Source of the DNA: Platanthera guangdongensis
Taxonomy: Eukaryota; Streptophyta; Magnoliopsida; Asparagales; Orchidaceae
DNA: 64,000 nt
Assembly (NCBI GenBank): GCA_039583875.1
Contig: CM077150.1
Location: forward strand, 1,518,501-1,582,500
Direction of reading: 5' to 3'
Made by a program: the position numbers and the translations under genes. Of the stretch, positions 1 to 10,540 are shown piece by piece. The first letter of the stretch is position 1. Each line of letters opens with the position of its first letter. The notes below the pieces were generated by a model. The model did not search any database. It was not told where the DNA came from and saw nothing but the letters and a program-made list of their open reading frames with translations.

Positions 1-1
1 T

Positions 2-640
2 ATGCTTTGCACAAGACCTGACATAGCCTTTATGGTCGTCATGTTAAGCAGATTCACTAGTAATCCTACCCAAGACCATTGGGATGCCCTCGATAGACTT
101 ATGCGATATTTGAAGCACACCCAAAAGTATGTTTTATGTTACCATGGTCAGCCTCCAGTTTTGGAAGGATATTCTGATGCATCATGGTGCTCAGAAATCA
201 ACGACAGTAAGTCCACTAGTGGATTTATGTTCACACTAGGAGGAGCAGCTATAGCCGGGAAGTACAAGAGGTAATCATGTATTGTACTATCTTTTATGAA
301 ATCTGAATTATACGCTCTAGCTTCAGCGGGAGAAGAAGCGGAATGGATAAAAGGTTTGGTGATGGACATTCCACTGTCGAGTCTGAAGTTGAGTTCTGTT
401 GCAGTTTACTGTGACAATCAGACTATGAAAATGATTGTTAAGAACACTTTGTTCAATAGTAAAAGAAAACAACTTAGGATGAAACAAGCCTGGTTGACCT
501 CTCTCACGAGTCAAGGGATTATGACCCTTATGGATATGAGATCGAAAGATAATGTTGCAGACGCTTTGACAAAGAGGTTAAATATAGTTCTCACAGTAAA
601 AACATCGGGGAATATGAGATTAGAGTTCATGGAAATATGA
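2..640 (+). pseudogene. Ty1/copia pol 3' end (RT tail and RNase H), broken and cut by the window edge
   Basis: The translation matches the C-terminal end of copia polyproteins. It opens with the LCTRPDIAF block at the end of the reverse transcriptase, passes HWDALDRLMRYLK, and enters the RNase H domain with the EGYSDASW and STSGFMFTLGG motifs, followed by a YCDNQ block and a KDNVADALTK tail. The frame is unbroken except for one in-frame TAA at 272-274, where related elements have a glutamine codon. The expected Trp just before the break is Gly. Integrase and most of the RT lie outside the window, so this is the 3' end of a degraded element on the plus strand. Family assignment is firm; loss of function is inferred from the stop. 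Confidence 0.9.
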
Positions 641-1443
641 AACTCCCTCCTATGTTTATGTTTTGATAGCAAGAATCTATAGTCGCAACATTCAAGCATC
701 TAATAACAGACTGAAAATCTCAAATAATTTCTTGCTGAAAGCCCAAGATGGTTAGATGCTAGTTATTTCACACTTGATGACTTAACATCTTTCTCATTGT
801 AAGTTGATTTGAGAATTATTTAGCTGAGAATAAAAAGTCGTTGTATAAGTTAATCTAACATTAGTGATCATAACACATTATTTCACATTTGATAATATTG
901 CAAATGACGGTGTGTCAAATCATACGATGAGGTACATAATGGTTACTAATGAGTAAGATAATAACGTTTGATTTATTAAAATCAAAACTTAACTAGTCCT
1001 ATCTAGACTAGATAGAGATGCTGACAATGTTACTTCATTACTGCTACAAGTACTAAACTCATTTAAGTAAAACTTGTTTACTTTGATACGTCACTGCATA
1101 TGTTTATGAATTCATAGAGTCTTACTCATGAAATTTCTTGCAGACACTGATGAAGATGGAAGAGAGAAAGTGGACTTTGACATGGATGATGATGATATAC
1201 TCTCTGAGCAGAATTGTTACACGTTTATTCATTGTCATTTTTTGTTTTCCAGACTTATTTATTATTGAGCAACACCTTTTCTTTTTTTGAATGTATTATG
1301 TTATTGTTTTAAAACTCATGTTTATGTTTTTTTAAACTGTGCTAACTCTTATGGAAATTTGTAAAGTCAGAAATTTGTTTTGATACTCTCCACTTGCTGC
1401 ACTCCGAAACGTATATGTTTTTGTCACAAATATAAAAGATGAT
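641..1443. other. no gene seen; possible orphan acidic exon near 1144-1262
   Basis: This AT-rich stretch follows the copia tail and may hold its untranslated 3' end and LTR, but no second LTR is visible to prove it. At 1133-1143 there is a good 3' splice-acceptor-like sequence (TTTCTTGCAG), followed by a short open segment coding an acidic peptide (DTDEDGREKVDFDMDDDD) that stops near 1262. Acidic tails of this kind occur at the C-terminal end of hAT transposases, but no other hAT sequence is visible here. I do not assign it. Confidence 0.3.
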
Positions 1444-1726
1444 TGTTAGTGTATATTTGGACAATTAACGGGTTCAGAGGCATAACGGGTCTTTTCGGAT
1501 ACACGGATATCCAATACCCGTAGAAACTCCTTGAGTTTGCCTATTTATACCCACCTAGGGGCAACGGGTAGGTGATTCCACTTAGATCACCATTCGGGTA
1601 CTTCGAGTGACATTTTCACATTTTGACTGTTTGCGCGCCCGGTCCGATTCCGAGCTAAGGCGGTCCGATTTCTCCGGACCGGGGAAAAATCGGGCGACCC
1701 GCAATAGTTTGGCGCCGTCTGTGGGA
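1444..1726 (+). repeat. Ty3/gypsy LTR end with primer-binding site
   Basis: The segment starts TGTTAGTG, has a TATA-like CTATTTATA near 1540, and ends in a block that recurs in degraded form elsewhere in the window (3890-3990 minus strand, 15530-15600, 56330-56410). It runs straight into TTTGGCGCCGTCTGTGGG at 1708-1725, the primer-binding-site sequence typical of many plant gypsy elements. The internal region to its right is soon replaced by gag in the opposite orientation, so this is a truncated element. The left LTR boundary is uncertain. Confidence 0.6.
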
Positions 1727-1989
1727 AGGTGTTCCCAGAAGCTCTGGCAAGTTTCAGCATTCCCCAACCAGCAGCGGTGGCAAGAAGGAGTGCGCGCACT
1801 ATAAACGACACGACCCCAGAAGAGCGCCGCGAAACAGCCGCAACTAACTCACTCGCGGGCAATGCTCCATTACCCAACGAAACAACCCCCACTTTGTTCC
1901 CACCAATGTAGTAGAAGAGCGCGTCTGACTGATAAAGGAGCGCCAAACTAACCCGTATATAAGTCTTGTTGCTGGCTCGAGGCGCTACC

Positions 1990-3230
1990 GGGGACCTTCA
2001 TGCTGAGTAGCGTGGACACGAACATGACGTCCATTGTGCTCTCGTTGTCGATCAATGTTCTTATGGCCCTAAAGCAGGGATTGTTGATTCATGCGCTGAT
2101 GACGGGGGCTCCTGGTGCGGCGTGCGCACTCCCTCTAGGTCCTTGTCCCCGAAGCTAATGGCGGTGTCTGATTGCGGCTTCGAGTTCTCTAGATCCTTCT
2201 ATAGCTGAGCGACGGAGAGGACATGGGTGTCGGGAAAGGGAGAGTCGGCGATTGTTTCGACTTGCCCGACAACTTACCTGCCTCCTTGTGCTTCCTGATG
2301 CGTCGGTGGTTGTTCCCGCCCTTGTTGGTGTGGCGGGAGTCGATTTGGTGTCTGGTTCTGCAGGTATCTCCCCAGATGCCCCTGGCTGATGAGGCCTTAT
2401 ATCTCCTTTTTCAATCGAGTGCGGTCCTCCGCTCCCGCGGTGAAACTCACAGTACTGTGTCTGGTCTCCCTGTTTATGGGTAATGACTGGGGCCGACGGA
2501 TTTTCCTGAAGTCCTGAATGGCTATGAACACCTGCACTTGGGCGGTGTTCGGAGGGGTGAATTCCTGGTGTCTGCGAGATCACCGATCCTTGCGAGGGTT
2601 GTTGCGGTGATCGTCGTTCTTACGGTGCGCTTGCAGTGCGGGTTTTGTCTTCCTCTTCCGTTTGGAGGTTCCTTCGAACTGTTTCCAGGTGAATGAAGTC
2701 TGCGTGGCTTGGCACTGTTTCCAAAAAATATTAATTCTACCACCCCAGCTATTTGCGCCTCGACCGGTTGAATGAGGTCTGAGTGGCTTGACACTGTTTC
2801 CCGCATTAGAGCAGAGTAAAATCCTATTGGGCGAAGCCCTTCTAAGGAAGACGCCGTGAAGGAGTTCTGGGTCGACTCCTGGGATTTGTCGTGCCTCAGA
2901 GGTGAAGCGGTGGAAAAACTCCTTAAGCGACTCCCCTTCATTCCGACGAAAGCCAGAGAGGTGAGAAGGGTCTCTGACGATTCGACGGTTTGCTATGAAT
3001 TGATCAGTGAAGAGGGGTGTGAGCCCCTCAAAGTTGTTGATCTGCCCATCCCGTAGGGAGTGGAACCAGGTGCTTGCCCTTTCAGAGTTGAGGGGAACAC
3101 CTGACACAACAGTTGACCTGGCGCGTTGAAAAGACACATGATTGTCTCAAAGTGGTTGACATGTTCCGGGGGGGTCCTCCGTCCCATCGATGTGGGTAAG
3201 TTAAATGCCACATGGGGTGTGACAGAACCT
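1990..3230 (-). pseudogene. Ty3/gypsy gag remnant, frameshifted
   Basis: Three minus-strand reading frames together resemble a plant gypsy Gag. The first (about 3211-3040) has HVNHFETIMCLFNAPG and a CQVFPSTLKGQA block. After a frame change, 3060-2850 encodes the core WFHSLRDGQINNFEGL, then FTDQFIANRR and FHRFTSEARQIPG, matching the retrotransposon gag domain. Further on (about 2480-2430) QYCEFHRGSGG resembles the YCEFHRDHGH motif near the Gag C-terminus. At least two frame changes make it non-functional. No protease or pol follows; sequence below about 1990 belongs to other debris. The Tat-like affiliation is an inference from motif style and the nearby PBS type. Confidence 0.75.
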
Positions 3231-3399
3231 GAGGAGCAAGCGGGGACCCACGATAGAACGGGCGTTGCGCGTTCGTGGGGCGGCGCCTACCCCGGGCGTA
3301 CTATTCCTCATTCATATTCCTCGCTTCTCGACATGCGAGTCTTTGGTCATCTTGCCTGGAGTCCACCTCCATTGGGCGAAGGTTGAGTTGAGCGTACCC

Positions 3400-3640
3400 T
3401 AGTGGCTCTGGCCGCCTGTTGCGTGCGTGCGGGTTTTGCAAGGCCTCCATGCGCGCTTGGTTCCGTTTGCCTTTTGAGGGTGATTTTGGGCCTTTGAGCA
3501 ATTGCGGCTCGCGCGCTTACGGCTCGCTCGGTGGGGTCGTATTGCTTGAATATTCTGGGTCGGAGTCTTACCTATTTGACTTGGAAAATTCAGGAGGAAT
3601 CTCATCAATACTCATGCGTCCCTTCTCCTTTTCAATTGTT
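3400..3640 (-). repeat. gypsy gag-leader repeat, copy 1 (pair with 5190-5350)
   Basis: This block is a diverged direct repeat of 5190-5350. Shared landmarks in order are a GGTGATTT run, TTTGAG, GCGGCT, a CTT(G)GTCGG/GTCGGAGTC segment and a TTCAGG(A/G)GGAA end before CATCAAT. It lies immediately upstream, on the minus strand, of the gag remnant, so it is probably the leader and gag start of the same element. Confidence 0.55.
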
Positions 3641-4030
3641 CAAACCTAGTTTTGAATGATATATTATAATTTATGTCCACATTGTCTTTCATCAAAACTT
3701 TCTCTACAGTGCCAAAATTCACTATTTTGTTGAAGATTACATGAGTTGAGACAATTCTTGGGAGGGCGACATGCCACCTCTCCATTACCAGTACAAAGTA
3801 TGAAAACAATAGAACATAAATTAGTCTTTGGCGCTTGGATGAGAGCGCACAAGTTGGAAAAATCACTAAGTTCTCGGAACCTTGTTGAAAGCTGTTGCGG
3901 ACTAACCCGATGCCCCGATCGGACCGGTTGTTTCTTGGACCGCCTTAGCACACGGAGCGGTCGAGCGCGCACACAGTCAATGAAAATGCTAAGTTGACAC
4001 AAGGTGTGATGACGTGGAAAAACCCCTTAA
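3641..4030 (-). repeat. Ty3/gypsy LTR end remnant, opposite orientation to the LTR at 1444
   Basis: Read on the minus strand, about 3990-3890 gives a GACTGTGTGCGCGCTCGACCG block followed by CTAAGGCGGTCC and CCGCAACAG. This is the same order seen on the plus strand at 1615-1705. It fits the 5' LTR end of the minus-strand gypsy element whose gag remnant lies at 1990-3230. No intact primer-binding site follows, and about 200 bp of unrelated AT-rich sequence separates it from the gag leader. Confidence 0.5.
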
Positions 4031-5109
4031 ATGGGTAAAAACCCACGTGATCGGGGCCGTGCCGATCAAATTCCACTAGATTCCGGTGATTACAGTATGC
4101 TGGAGAATTGGGGCGACAGGCCGCTCCCGTTACAACTTGGGGGAGAGAGAGACTACGGCTCCCGACGGGCAACATACTGCGCCGCGGGAGTAACTTGGGT
4201 GTTGAAATGCGTGGGATGACCCTGGTGCTCTGGCGCATGCGGTCGTGCACACTTGCTAGCGACGATCGCCTTCTTCCTCTGGCTTTATCTGGAGACTTGG
4301 ACGTTTCCCTGCTAGTGGTGTGCTGGTGGAGCGTTGGTGGCCGCAGGTGGCCGCTGGTGTCCGTCAGTGGTTCACGGCGACAAGAGGCTGACTCGAGGGA
4401 GAAGGCAGGCGAGCTCTCTCCTCAGGAAGAAGAAGGCAACTCCGGGAAGAGAAAAAGTGAAGAATAAATAGCCCCTAGGGTCCTTTTTATAGCCTCCAGG
4501 GGAGGATCATGGCGGGCCCCACCACTAAAGTAGTGGGCTAGTGGGTGGTTACCCTCTTGATCGGACGGCGAGGAGAGCCTCCCCTTGATCGGACGGTGGT
4601 GAGGTTGTCCACGGCGATGGGCCGCCACGGTGGCGGCGGCGGTTGACGGCGACGGGGGTTGGTGGCGGTGGCCGACGGCGGCGGTCAGTGGCGGGCGGCC
4701 GGCCGGCGGCGGCGGTCAGTGGCGGGCGGGCGGCCAGCGGCGGGCGGGCGGCCAGCGGCGGGCGGCCGACGAGTGGCGGCGGCGGGTGGCGGGCGGGTGG
4801 CGGCGGCCGCCGGCGGTAGTTGTTGAATGGGAGGCCATCATGATCTCTCCTATTATGATGGAGATCATGGGGGAGTGAGTTGACTAGTCAAACTCATGAT
4901 CTCCACAATTGGAGGGATCATGGGAGAGATGCTAAGTGCACAACCATTCTTATATAAATGGGGCTGCATCCCCATCAAAAGCGATTCTGCTGAGTCGGAG
5001 TCTTGATGAGAGCGCTCCTGCGGAGAAGAATGCCGCTCTTTAGAGGACTTGAGTTGCCTTCGCACTAAAGTGGGAGCAGAGCAAATTCCGAGCAAAGAAA
5101 CGATTTAAG
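4031..5109. repeat. LTR-like intergenic DNA with a GC-rich CGG/GGC tract
   Basis: There is no credible coding sequence. The core (about 4620-4820) is a degenerate tandem of CGGCGG, GGCGGGCGG and CCAGCGGCG words, which makes long open frames in several phases that are artefacts of composition. TATA-like words (TTTTTATAGCC near 4485, CTTATATAAATGG near 4950) and the flanking gag-leader repeats suggest U3/R parts of a gypsy LTR. No boundaries could be fixed. Confidence 0.4.
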
Positions 5110-5350
5110 TCTCACGCTTTCGCCAAAGCGTGCTTGTGCCCAGCGCGGGTGCTTGTGCACAACGCGTGAGCAAGGGCGTTGCTTGGGTGTACGTGCTTGG
5201 TTCTGCCCCTTATTTCGGGGTGATTTCGGGTCTTTGAGTGAGTGCGGCTAGATGCGGGCGACTCGTTTGGACGGGCTGTCTTCCCTTCGTTTCTTCGGTT
5301 AGAATCTTGTCGGTTTGATTTAGAAAGTTCAGGGGGAACACCATCAATTA
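5110..5350 (-). repeat. gypsy gag-leader repeat, copy 2
   Basis: The part from about 5190 is homologous by eye to 3459-3630, including the GATTT, TTTGAG and GCGGCTAGA blocks and the CATCAATT end. Two copies in the same orientation, separated by LTR-like DNA, suggest a tandem or nested pair of related gypsy elements. Confidence 0.5.
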
Positions 5351-5375
5351 CAAAAAAGTGTGCACTTTTTTGTAA
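5348..5375. repeat. 28-bp perfect palindrome
   Basis: TTACAAAAAAGTG is followed by TG and then its exact reverse complement, giving 13-bp arms with a 2-bp centre. It lies between the gag-leader repeat and the outer end of the 5S-like inverted repeat, and probably marks an element end or junction. Confidence 0.8.
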
Positions 5376-5387
5376 CGGCATCTCGAA

Positions 5388-5864
5388 CACACAACTCGAA
5401 AGGACGTCTGCCAACACCCCAACATCCGGATCGAAAGGGTTCAGCCTCAACAGGTCTGCAGACCATGCACCCCAACCCCTCTCCTTCCATAGGCGGGTTG
5501 TTGGTGTCCAACGTCTCTCTTTGATGAGGGAAACTCAAGTTAAACGGACAACACGAGGACTTCTCAGGGGGTCACTCATCCCTTGACTGCTTCAGCCCGA
5601 GCACGCTTAACTATGCAGTACTTTCACTTCTCATCACCAATTGAGCGTGCTTGGGTAGGAGCAGTCAAGGGATGGGTGACCTCCTGAGAAGTCCTCATGC
5701 TGCCCGCTTAACTTGAGTTTATCTCATTAAAGGAAAGCGGTAGCCACCAACAACATGCTCATGGATGGAGAGGGGTTGGAGTGCATGATTAGCAGACATG
5801 CTGAGACTGAACCCTTTCGAGCTGGATGTTGGTGGTGTCAAAGGTCGTCCTTTCGATCTGTGTG
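5388..5864. repeat. inverted pair of 5S-rRNA-like (Cassandra-like) arms
   Basis: Two arms of about 225 bp (5388-5613 and 5643-5864) are reverse complements with scattered mismatches around a roughly 29-bp centre. In the right arm, 5644-5698 closely resembles the 3' half of plant 5S rRNA: GAGCGTGCTTGGG (box A region), GGATGGGTGACCTCCTG (box C region) and GAAGTCCTC. The left arm carries the same on the minus strand. The 5S segments sit nearest the centre, so the implied Pol III transcripts run outward on both strands. Outside the 5S part the arms share AACTTGAGTTT, GAGAGGGGTTGG and GAACCCTTTCGA blocks. The 5S-like segment is known from Cassandra TRIM LTRs, but the outer parts differ from the Cassandra copy at 34769, so the family is uncertain. 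Confidence 0.75.
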
Positions 5865-6200
5865 CGGCGGGATCTACTTGTTGCAGCTCAATGGTCCGTG
5901 CATATGCGAACCACTTCATTCGTGGTCAGGGTCATCTTCGGGCTCGGAATACCTCTGTCTAGAGCGTTCGACGACAAGTCAAGTAACACGAATTGCCCCT
6001 TCATAGTCCGAATTCCGTTGAACCGGTATCCGTGATTCAGTAGCTATGGTCAGAGATAGAGCGGCTGGAGATGCATCAATGAATGATGCCCCCTCCATGC
6101 GGTTGGAATCATACATAAAATGATGTTTTGGGGATTAGTGGTTCATAAAATGACGTTTTTGAAAAACTTAACGGTGAAAAACGCTCTATGAAACGGAACC
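5865..6200. other. no feature recognised
   Basis: This is unannotated intergenic sequence between the 5S-like inverted repeat and the MITE cluster. Short open frames here have no recognisable motif. Confidence 0.5.
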
Positions 6201-6256
6201 TAAGACTCCGTTTGGAGAGACTTATTTTCACCAGTCAAACGTTGTGACCGCATGAG
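6201..6256 (+). mobile_element. half copy of the PIF/Harbinger-like foldback MITE
   Basis: From 6204 the sequence reads ACTCCGTTTGGAGAGACTT, then TTTTCACC and GTCAAACG, ending near CGCATGA. This is the left arm of the 131-bp MITE that begins six bases further on. The right arm is missing, so it is a truncated neighbour or target copy of the same family. Confidence 0.7.
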
Positions 6257-6261
6257 CCTAA

Positions 6262-6392
6262 GGCTCCGTTTGGAAGGACTTATTTTCACCGGTCAAGCGG
6301 TTTCAACCGCATGAACCAGACATTAAATTAAGGTCTGGTTCATGCGGTTGTAACCGCTTGACCGGTGAAAATAAATACTTCCAAACGGAGCC
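6262..6392. mobile_element. foldback MITE copy 1 (PIF/Harbinger, Tourist-like)
   Basis: This 131-bp element begins GGCTCCGTTTGG and ends CCAAACGGAGCC, and is almost wholly palindromic. It is flanked by TAA on both sides (6259-6261 and 6393-6395). A 3-bp TAA/TTA duplication with a GGCTCTGTTTGG-type terminus is characteristic of PIF/Harbinger MITEs. Three further copies lie at 16980, 33465 and 57608. Confidence 0.88.
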
Positions 6393-6395
6393 TAA

Positions 6396-7386
6396 GTTGT
6401 TATCTAAAAGAATTTCTAACACTTTTGAAAGATAATAAAAAAAAATTGTCCGGTTGCCTCCCCCTAAATTCTTAAATAACTGTATGGAGACAGCAAACCA
6501 AGACAATCTAAACCCAGAATTAAAAGCTTCGTCCAATCCATGGCACCAGAGGGACAAAACCATGGGTTAGTGTTGAAAAAAAATAAAAATTCAAACTCTT
6601 GCGCAAACACTAAACAGTAAACACAGCCCAAGAGCAAACTGCTATCTGGAGATTTTTAATTTCACGATATTTTTGAATATTTAAATCTCACTTTAAATGA
6701 TGCTACATAATTGATATTTAAAGTCCTCATAATGGCATTTTGAATGCGGCCGCTCGAGGGTAGATCGAGCAATTAAGCATGATGTATAAATGAAGACCCG
6801 GGCATGGCTCATTAAATGACGCGCCTCTGTTGGGAGGCTAACAACCTCAAGAAAATATTGCCCATTAAATTGTCCAAATTTATTAGAGGCTTCTTTTTCG
6901 CCATTTCTTCTGGTGCTGGTCCGCTGGAGATGTGGATATTCGTGCATCTAGTTAATGGCAGGAGATGATCATTACTACAACATTTTTCATTTATGAAGCA
7001 TGTAGATTTGATTTATATTTCTCCTTGTTTCATTCATTTCATGTTGTGCCTGAATGTGGTATTAGTGTTGACTGTTGAGGTTAACACCTTAATTGCAGCT
7101 TCAATGCCCTATAAATTTTTGCTTAATACACTTAAACAATGTTTTAGAATGCCAATATGTAATGAATCGTCACATAATGCAAAGTTATTACCCCTTTAAA
7201 GTTCAACACTTATGTAGTTATAAATTCTTACATAATACAGCTTTTACAACATTACGCCCATTGTATTTTTACTTGTTCTTTGGGTCGATTGAAGTCATTA
7301 GCTATAAGTGGAAGTGGTATATAAGGAATTACTACCGTAGCTTAGGATTCCACCATCCATATTTACTAGAGAAATGAGACTATTTG
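6396..7386. other. no gene recognised
   Basis: This AT-rich sequence has short frames without motifs. An 84-codon minus-strand frame (6693-6947) has no family I recognise. A GCGGCCGCTCGAG string at 6746-6758 contains adjacent NotI and XhoI sites, but nothing else vector-like surrounds it. Confidence 0.45.
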
Positions 7387-8041
7387 TGTAACGTCTCCAT
7401 CCGTCGCATAGCATATGACAAAAGATCCGACCGGGGTCCGACGTCATATACCACAGACAAGTAAAAGAGTTACTTATGTTTTTCAAATCCAAGTTCCACT
7501 ATGAACGCATCCTAAGTCAGAACATTCTAGCGGAACAGTTTAAGTTATGAACCCAACACATGGAATGTCCACTAAACACCCACAAAGGAATGATATGTAT
7601 ATTAAAATACAGCACATGTTTCGGTCTTTCAGCCTTACAACTGTTTTATTTACATCAAGTGGTTTCATACATCGGCACGCAGGCCGGCCAGACATAAAAA
7701 ACAGTAAAAAGTTTGCCTTTGAGCCTTGAAGGATCAGCCACTCGCAGCATAAGGGCTTCAGCCAGCTACTTCCCACTTAGCTCTCCAGAACCTGCACAAA
7801 ACGGCTCATACAAATGTGGCAAACAAAGCAACGGTCAGCATTTTGCTGACCAATTTATAACGACCCCACCACTTACTCGGAGCGACAGTTCTCATTCCCT
7901 GCAAACAACAACATATATGTATATAGTGACAACAACAAAGTGTACTTAAGCACCATTCACCACACACGATGGCTCAACGGCCACACGCCCCGTGCACTCA
8001 GGACACATTTTCAGTAGACCGAATTCCTCGTGTACTACCAC

Positions 8042-8205
8042 CGTTCAGAGGTCCACGACTTAACAGTAACTTTGTCGTTCAGAGGTACTTAACTTGACGA
8101 CTATGTCGTTCAGAGGTACTTAAATTAACGTCCAACTGTCCATTCAGAGGTATTTAACTTGACGACTCGGTCGTTCACTCGTTCAGAGGTACTTAACTTG
8201 ATGGA
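8042..8205. repeat. tandem repeat of about 33 bp inside the solo LTR
   Basis: About five degenerate units each begin with (C/G)TTCAGAGGT, most continuing with ACTTAACTTGACGAC. Unit length varies from about 31 to 40 bp. It lies wholly inside the 2.15-kb LTR. Confidence 0.75.
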
Positions 8206-9249
8206 ATAGTAGTTGGCCTCCACGGCTTAACTCAATCACAAGCCACACGCCTTTTTACCAATTCAGGCTAGTACCCACCATTGTTGGGTAGTTTAAGCTC
8301 ACATCTTCGCATACATTGGCCCCCCAGGTCTCTTAGATACATGCCTCACATAATTTTAGCTCATTGGGAGCTATCGCCTGGCGACACTCACTGTCGTCTG
8401 GCGACACTCATTGTCGTCTGACGAGATTAACAGTTCTCCAAACTGTGATCTTTCTCGGGTCTTTTCCTGGAGCTAAAGTTCATTACTTCATGTTACTCTC
8501 ATTTCACAGGTACAACCCTCAGACTCCGTACAGCTGTACGTTTATACTCGGAGTCTTCTCCGACACACAATAAACATCATCAATCCAGGCCAACATGTCC
8601 AGATGGGTTTCACACAGCATGTCTATTCTGTACTCTACATTTTCAGATCTATATGCAATATTAAACTGGGATCATACCGATCTGTCCATTGAAAACCACC
8701 CTTTCTTCACCTTTTGGTGAGAGGTTACATGCATGTATGCATATTGAGGACTTCACTTGTCCAAGGAGAAAATTGTTACCATTGGAATGCATTTTGGAGC
8801 CATGACGAAACTTTTCTACGTGGATGGAAAGGAGCACGTCGCTCTACTCTTCGTGGATCTAGCCTACGATTATTCAATCTCCTTCAACACTTACAAAGCT
8901 CAGTCCAACCCTTCCTTAGCTCCTTCCAAGAGCACAAAGGAAAATGAAGAGAGAGAGAGATGAGAAGAGAACGACTTCTCATTCTAGCACACCTCTGCAT
9001 AAGTAACTTCGGGCTCAATTCCAACCACAGACTTATTTTATCAAAAAGGAATCAAAGGCCAAGTTTTGAGTTGACTGGTCAATTTAGCGATATCGCCGCG
9101 CGATATCGACTGTCGCCTGATGACATCGGGTTTTTTTGCCGCTTTGACCCCAGACAACCACCGCTCACCAGCCGCCGACCGACCATCTGACACGTGTCCA
9201 TGTCACGTGACACTAGCGCCTGGCGATATCCACTGTCGCCCGTGATATC

Positions 9250-9500
9250 AAGTCAATAACTCACTCAACGCTTCCAGTCGTTGAGTGTGTTAAGTTCATT
9301 CAACGTTTTATGACGTTGAGTGCATTGCGCTCACTCAACGCTTTCCCGCTATCGCTCCGGCGATACTCACTGTTGTCCGGCGTTAACGAAGCAAGTAGCT
9401 CACTCAACGCTTCGAGACGTTGAGTGCGTCGAGCTCACTCAACGCTTTCAAGCATTAAGACCTCACTATCGCCCCGGCGATACCCACTGTCCTCCGGCGA
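9250..9500. repeat. dispersed CTCAACGCTT / GGCGATA repeats in the solo LTR
   Basis: CTCAACGCTT-like words recur four times at 9260-9450, often paired with AC-GTTGAGTG to make short inverted repeats. CCGGCGATACYCACTGT recurs as well, and related CTGGCGACACTCA words occur near 8375-8430. Confidence 0.6.
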
Positions 9501-9540
9501 TAGCGACCAAAAGTTCTGCTGTCAGATTTGGGGTGTTACA

Positions 9541-10122
9541 ATTTATCTAATACTCCATAACACGAGGTATGTACACAACATCAAGAGAAATACAATTCAT
9601 ACCCGATTTCTAGGATGTTAGGCTTCTAGGTAAAAAGAGGTGTTATAATAAACCAAATCTCAAATTAGAATTGGATTCAAAGTTGTTAGACTTATTTATC
9701 AGAACCCTAAATATCATATGCATTGTTTTGCAGTAAGTGATAAAGCTGTGTTGAAAATTTTGTAATTAAGCGTCGTCCAGTGGAAATAGTGTTGAGGTAG
9801 GTGGTATTGAAAATGATAAAATTATGTGGCTGAACTTAGTACGGTCTGAAATGGACCATAATGAATATCTCGTATAATGTGTGTGTTGAGTCGTTACACT
9901 TTTAGCATGCTCAAGGGAGCGTTTTTTTAGCTAGAGGGTGAGTGCGAACTTCAACATTTCCTTATAAATGATGACCAACCGTATCAGAACTTCAATATGC
10001 GAAGTCTTGATCCCCCTGAACCAGAGACAGAGACCCATATTAATAGATTTTTTATTGGTTTGTTTTCATACACACAAATATATTGCAAGAATTTGGTCCC
10101 TTGGATCAGTATTTTCAATACA
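9541..10122. other. no feature recognised
   Basis: AT-rich intergenic DNA between the solo LTR and the GC-rich duplicated block. No coding motifs were found. Confidence 0.5.
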
Positions 10123-10430
10123 ATGATGGGATCAACCCCAATTTATAGAAAAATCGGGTTGTACATAGCCGAACCACCCTCTCCCTTCACTAAAGTCGTG
10201 GGAGTTACGGGTTGTAACTGCTGTGTGCGGGGTCCATGCGCCTGATCCACGCAATAACTACCGCGTGCCGGATCGCGCGGGCAACCCAACCGCCGCCACC
10301 CGGCAATGCTGGCAGGCCCCCGCCCGGGCCGAATGCCCCCTTCTAACCGCTCGGAGACAGGCGGTCCTGGCACGGCTGGCCTCCGCGAAGGCCGGCCAAG
10401 GCCAGCCATCCTCGTCGCCGAACCGCCCTC
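10123..10430 (-). repeat. GC-rich direct repeat, copy 1, with a minus-strand TATA-like box
   Basis: The block starting ATGATGGGATCAACCCC is repeated at 10859-11150, about 736 bp downstream. Both copies contain CTATAAATTGGGGTTGA on the minus strand, and share CCGCTCGGAGACAGGCGGTC and CTCCGCGAAGGCCGGCCAAG further in. Arrangement and the TATA-like word suggest U3/R parts of an LTR read on the minus strand. Long open frames across it are compositional. Confidence 0.65.
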
Positions 10431-10518
10431 CCCGCACACACACCCGCAAGCACGCAACACGCAACCTACGCGCGAGGCGCAACCAACGAGCGCGCGCGAG
10501 GCCCAACCAGGGTCGCGC

Positions 10519-10540
10519 GGGGGGGGGGGGGGGGGGGGGG
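10519..10540. repeat. poly-G run of 22
   Basis: Twenty-two consecutive G residues lie between the two GC-rich repeat copies. The exact length may be affected by sequencing or assembly. Confidence 0.8.

Larger units (their letters stand above)
7387..9540. mobile_element. solo LTR, about 2.15 kb, probable Ty3/gypsy chromovirus (Tekay/Del-like)
   Basis: The segment starts TGTAACGTCTCC and ends GGGGTGTTACA, the inverted TGTAAC/GTTACA ends typical of Tekay/Del LTRs. It is flanked by ATTTG (7382-7386) and ATTTA (9541-9545), a 5-bp target duplication with one change. No primer-binding site, polypurine tract or coding region adjoins it, so a solo LTR left by LTR-LTR recombination is the simplest reading. 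It contains a 33-bp tandem repeat (8042-8205) and repeated CTCAACGCTT and GGCGATA-type words (8370-9500). The lineage name is an inference from ends and length; orientation is not settled. Confidence 0.7.

Noticed and set aside
5640..5700. Possible functional 5S rRNA gene
   Set aside because: Only the 3' half resembles 5S rRNA, it occurs in an inverted repeat, and the 5' third of the gene is absent.
6746..6758. Adjacent NotI and XhoI sites suggesting cloning vector
   Set aside because: No other polylinker or vector backbone sequence on either side; 13 bp in a GC-rich word can occur by chance.
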